Shown here one piece after another: positions 60,932 through 64,000 of a stretch of 64,000 nt of DNA (the first letter of the stretch is position 1; every line of letters starts with the position of its first letter). A model generated the notes under the pieces. It had not been told where the DNA came from. It ran no database searches and worked only from the letters and a program-made list of their open reading frames with translations. The position numbers were made by a program, and so were the translations under genes. The stretch is from Candidatus Coatesiibacteriota bacterium (GTDB lineage Bacteria; JAFGND01): positions 33,427-97,426 of the forward strand of contig JAFGND010000034.1 in NCBI GenBank assembly GCA_016927185.1. The letters run 5' to 3'.

Positions 60932-63640
60932 CTAATCAATAACCTTCTCCAGCTTAACTGCGCAGACTTTGTATTCAGGTATTCTTGCAATTGGATCCGA
61001 GGCGTCATTAGTAAGTAAATTTGCTGCAGCTTCTCTGAAATGGAAAGGAATAAAAACTCTTCCTTCATCTACCATATCAGTTATCTTCACTTTTATATCA
61101 ATTTTCCCTCTCCTGCTAGAAACCTTGACTTTTTCCCCTTCTAACAAATGCATTGTTTGTGCATCGAAAGGTGATATCTCTACATATCCTTCTGGAGCAA
61201 TAGTATCAAGAACTTTGGATCTTCTTGATAGTGTTCCAGTATGGTAATGATATAGAATTCTCCCGGTGATAAGAATGAGTGGATATTCGTCATCAGGTAA
61301 TTCTGCAGGTGGTAGCCATTCTAGTGCATGGAAAAGCCCAAGCCCGCGTGTGAATTTTCCTTTATGAAGAACTTGTGTTCCCGGATGATCCTCAGATGGA
61401 CATGGCCATGGCAGACCGCCTTCTTTCTCGAATCTTGCATAATTCATTCCTGCATAAGATGGAGTGACTTTCCTTATTTCTTCGAAAATGTCTGAAGCTG
61501 AGGAATATGACCATTCATACCCGAACTTGTTAGCCAATTCAATGAATATCTGCCAGTCTTCCTTACCCGCAACAGGTTCTATAGCTTTTCTCACTCTCTG
61601 GACACGTCTTCCTGTATTGGTGAATGTCCCATTTTTCTCTGCAAATGAAACTCCTGGTAAAATCACATGGGCAATTTCTGCAGTGTCAGTCATGAACATA
61701 TCCTGAACAACTAGCAGATCAAGCTTGGAAAGTGCTTCTCTTACATGGTTGAGATTTGGATCAGACATCATGGGATTTTCAGAGAATACATACAATGCCT
61801 TGAGATTTCCTTTATGAGCTTCTTCCATCATTGTAGTGATAGTTAATCCAACTTTTCTGCTAAGTTCTCCTCCCCATGCAGTTTCGAATTTCTTTGCAAT
61901 ATCCTCATTTGTCACTGCCTGGTAAGCTGGATAGACATTAGGCAGACAACCCATATCACATGCACCCTGGACATTACTCTGACCTCTCAAGGGATTAACT
62001 CCTCCTGATTCAATTCCCATATGCCCAGTCAGCATCTGGAGATTTGCGCATGATTTTACATTATCAACTCCTGTAATATGCTGGGTTATTCCCATAGAAT
62101 AGAAGAGCATGCCTTTCCTTGCTTTTGCAAACATTCTTGCTGCATTTATCAAGTCTTCCTTCGGGATTCCTGATATTTCCTCTACCCTCTCTGGGGTATA
62201 TTTAAGAATTACTTCCTTGAAACTGTCAAAATTCTCTGTCCGGCTTTCAACAAATTCCTTATCATAAAGGTTTTCATTTATGATTACATTCATCATGCCA
62301 TTCATCCAGGCAACATCCGTACCTGATTTTTGTCTCAACCAGTAAGTCGCAAATTTAGTCAGTTCTATTTTTCTGGGATCAATAACAATAAGCTTTGCTC
62401 CATTATACCTTACAGCGTGCTTTATCATGTTTCCAATTACTGGATGATTTTCAGTAGTGTTTGTTCCTGTTATAAGAATAACTTCAGCATCAAGAAGTTC
62501 CTTGGCACTGTTTGTCATTGCACCAGAACCGAAAGCTGCAGCCAGACCGGCTACGGTAGAGCTGTGTCAGAGACGGGCACAATGATCCACATTGTTTGTG
62601 CCGATTATCCTCCTGAATAACTTCTGGAACAAATAATTCTCCTCATTTGTGCATTTAGCTGAAGACAAGCCTGCTATGCTGTCAGGTCCATGCTTTTCCT
62701 TTATTGAAAGCAGTTTTTCAGTAATATAATCATAAGCTTCATCCCACGTCGCTTTCTCAAGTTTCCCATTAACTCTTATATAAGGAGAGGTGAGTCTTTC
62801 AGGTGAGTGAATATAATCATTCCCGAATCTTCCCTTCACGCACAGGGAGCCGTTATTATCGTTAACTTCATCCTTAACTCCAGTTGCCTTTATTATCTTG
62901 TTATCTCTTACATGCAGATACATCTGACAACCGACACCACAATATGAGCAAGTTGTCTTTGTCTTTGTGAACTCGAAGATACGACCTTTTCCAAATGAAG
63001 GTTTCTCTGTTATTGCACCTACTGGACAAGCCTGAACGCATTCACCACAAGAAACGCATTCGGTATCTTTTTGCAGCTGATTAAGACCGGCAATTATTCT
63101 TGTCTCAAATCCTCTTTCCGAGAAATCATAAACGTCCCTGATAGTAATTTCCTTGCATGCCCTTACACATCTTCCGCATAATATGCATAGATTTGGATTT
63201 CGAATAAGTACCTCACTTGTATCATCCAGAGGTTCTTTGTCAGTCTTGATTGGAAAACGTATATTATCTACCTTGTATTCATAAGCAAGATTTTGAAGCT
63301 CGCAATTACCATTCTGTTCACAAACCATGCAGTCATGAGGATGTTCTGAAAGGAGAAGTTCAAGTGTCATTTTCCTGCTCTTCCTGAGCATTTCTGTATC
63401 GGTCTTGATTTTCATTCCCTCCATGATAGGAGTTGCACATGAAATGACAGGTAATCTTGCACGTTCAACTTCTACAATACAAATCCTGCATGCACCAGCA
63501 GGAGTAAGTCCATCAAGATGGCATAAAGTAGGAATATAAACCCCGTATCTCTTTGCAACAGTTAGTATTGTTTCATTAGGTTTGCCAATTGCCTGAATTC
63601 CATCAATTTCAATGTGCACTTCATTATTATTTGAACTCAT
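60932..63640 (-). CDS. fdhA: Selenocysteine-containing formate dehydrogenase alpha subunit
   Basis: Reading UGA at 62567-62569 as Sec gives one 902-residue protein. It has a NuoG-like N-terminus: [2Fe-2S] C40/C51/C54/C68, His-Cys cluster H100/C104/C107/C113, and two [4Fe-4S] motifs C152/C155/C158/C162 and C195/C198/C201/C205. The molybdopterin part adds C231/C234/C238/C267 and Sec358 in HCARL-Sec-HSSTVAGL. Formate is oxidised to CO2 (or the reverse) at Mo- or W-bis-MGD, with electrons passing through the clusters to an NAD or ferredoxin partner not seen here. AGGAGG precedes the ATG. It is cotranscribed with mobA-fdhD. Confidence 0.95.
62531..62569 (-). promoter_or_regulatory. SECIS element and selenocysteine UGA codon of fdhA
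   Basis: Twelve nt after the UGA, GTAGCC-GGTCT-GGCTGC forms a 6-bp hairpin (minus strand, 62554-62538) with one G-U pair. Its GGTCT loop starts at the same distance from UGA as the GGUCU loop of E. coli fdhF. A lower AGCT/AGCT helix can form below it. SelB-tRNA(Sec) is expected to bind here. Confidence 0.88.
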
Positions 63641-63655
63641 TCCTACCTCCTATAA

Positions 63656-63930
63656 AATTTGATTTACCTGCTATTATCAATGAAATTGCTGTCAAGATTT
63701 TTCATGCCTGAAGCCTTACCAGCCTTTCTATCTTTATTTCCTTTTTTCTATTCCAGGGATTGATAGTATTCAAATGCATTGCATTTCTTATTCTATTTGT
63801 ATCCCTGGATATCTTTTCTGTCTTCAAACAACAAAATAATTACTGTCTAATCAGTTTTAAAATCATGCTTTCCTGTAATCTCAGATTAGCTTTCATTTAT
63901 TATCAGTTTATAAAGACAACTAATCGAGGG
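63656..63930. other. Leader and upstream region of fdhA
   Basis: About 275 nt between the fdhA ribosome site and an incomplete upstream gene contain no ORF of note. The only structured part is a nested inverted repeat (63753-63808). I see no classical sigma54 -24/-12 pair. Confidence 0.5.
63753..63808. repeat. Nested inverted repeat upstream of fdhA
   Basis: CCAGGGAT (63753-63760) and ATCCCTGG (63801-63808) are perfect 8-bp arms separated by 40 nt. The interval contains a second hairpin, AAATGC-ATT-GCATTT (63772-63786). On the fdhA strand it lies 113-168 nt before the start codon and could be a leader RNA structure or a regulator site. Confidence 0.45.
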
Positions 63931-64000
63931 TTATTTATCTTCCTTTACAAAAGTATACCAGTATATACCCCCAACAAACAAGCTGCCACCGATAAAATTA
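63931..64000 (-). CDS. C-terminal end of a probable membrane protein (cut off by window edge)
   Basis: A frame open from the right edge encodes 22 residues ending in TAA. Most are hydrophobic with glycines (FIGGSLFVGGIYWY) and then a charged TFVKEDK tail, as in the last helix of a membrane protein. Too little is present to name a family. It precedes fdhA on the same strand, about 290 nt away. Confidence 0.35.
   Translation of the reverse strand, partial: NFIGGSLFVGGIYWYTFVKEDK

Noticed and set aside
62567..62569. In-frame stop that would make fdhA a pseudogene or two genes.
   Set aside because: It lies exactly at the conserved Sec/Cys position, homology continues on both sides, and a SECIS hairpin follows.
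63641..63930. sigma54-type promoter for fdhA, as in E. coli fdhF.
   Set aside because: No GG-N10-GC pair with the expected flanking bases could be found upstream of fdhA.
1..64000. CRISPR array, insertion sequence, prophage or integrase.
   Set aside because: No regularly spaced repeats, transposase, integrase or terminal inverted repeats were seen on either strand.

Overview
The window reads as a chromosomal segment of an uncultivated, anaerobic, Gram-negative-type bacterium with AT-rich DNA. The outer envelope is implied by a LolC/E-LolD lipoprotein exporter, an MsbA-like lipid flippase, an outer-membrane beta-barrel protein, several lipoproteins, and a beta-propeller protein whose C-terminus looks like a type IX secretion sorting tail. 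That tail, plus a long SecA with extra domains, suggests the wider FCB-type lineages (Cloacimonetes, Fibrobacterota and similar); this placement is inference. Anaerobic life is implied by oxygen-sensitive enzymes: a tungsten-type aldehyde oxidoreductase, a selenocysteine formate dehydrogenase and radical SAM chemistry. The genetic code is standard apart from one UGA read as selenocysteine. The three tRNAs lack an encoded CCA.

Layout. 1-833: 5' part of an EndoQ-like PHP nuclease (minus). 1051-1207: tRNA-Lys and tRNA-Ala. 1536-6948: a five-gene minus-strand operon (DUF2232 membrane protein, gatA, YD-like repeat protein, thioesterase, spermidine-synthase-like membrane protein). 7043-8056: WD40 lipoprotein. 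8261-14048: small membrane protein, secA, lolC/E, lolD. 14101-17478: minus-strand envelope proteins (carboxypeptidase-regulatory-like domain, TPR, 8-bladed PQQ-like propeller). 17515-22290: a small Cys-rich ORF, a two-gene aldehyde ferredoxin oxidoreductase with unusual domain arrangement, and a phosphohexomutase. 22297-31802: mazG, trpB, radical SAM, glycosyltransferase-like membrane protein, methyltransferase, YdeI-like, EcfT, MobB, DUF72 and a secreted protein. 31842-37688: plsY, purM, alr, LysM protein, MsbA-like ABC transporter. 37732-46219: tRNA-Leu, then phoH, a 7TM-HD hydrolase, ybeY, a GNAT-NeuB fusion, a SpsF-like cytidylyltransferase and two CNNM/CorC proteins. 46336-53740: an outer-membrane protein and a surface-glycan cluster (STT3-like membrane enzyme, GT4, lipoprotein, lectin-like protein, O-antigen ligase). 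53724-54385: a VapBC-like pair. 54571-58695: mnmE, DUF116, engB, gdhA. 58758-63640: a lipoprotein, a MobA-FdhD fusion and the selenoprotein formate dehydrogenase.

The unifying theme of the unusual genes is Mo/W-pterin redox chemistry. A MobB with an Fe-S-like tail and a MobA-FdhD fusion would make and sulfurate the bis-MGD cofactor of the formate dehydrogenase. The aldehyde oxidoreductase is split so that its N-terminal pterin domain is one protein, while the rest is fused behind a NuoG-like [2Fe-2S]/2x[4Fe-4S] module. I know of no characterised enzyme with this exact layout, and it is the best candidate for something new here. The formate dehydrogenase appears as two ORFs only because its UGA codon is selenocysteine; a bacterial SECIS hairpin lies directly downstream. 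No CRISPR array, insertion sequence or prophage was seen.
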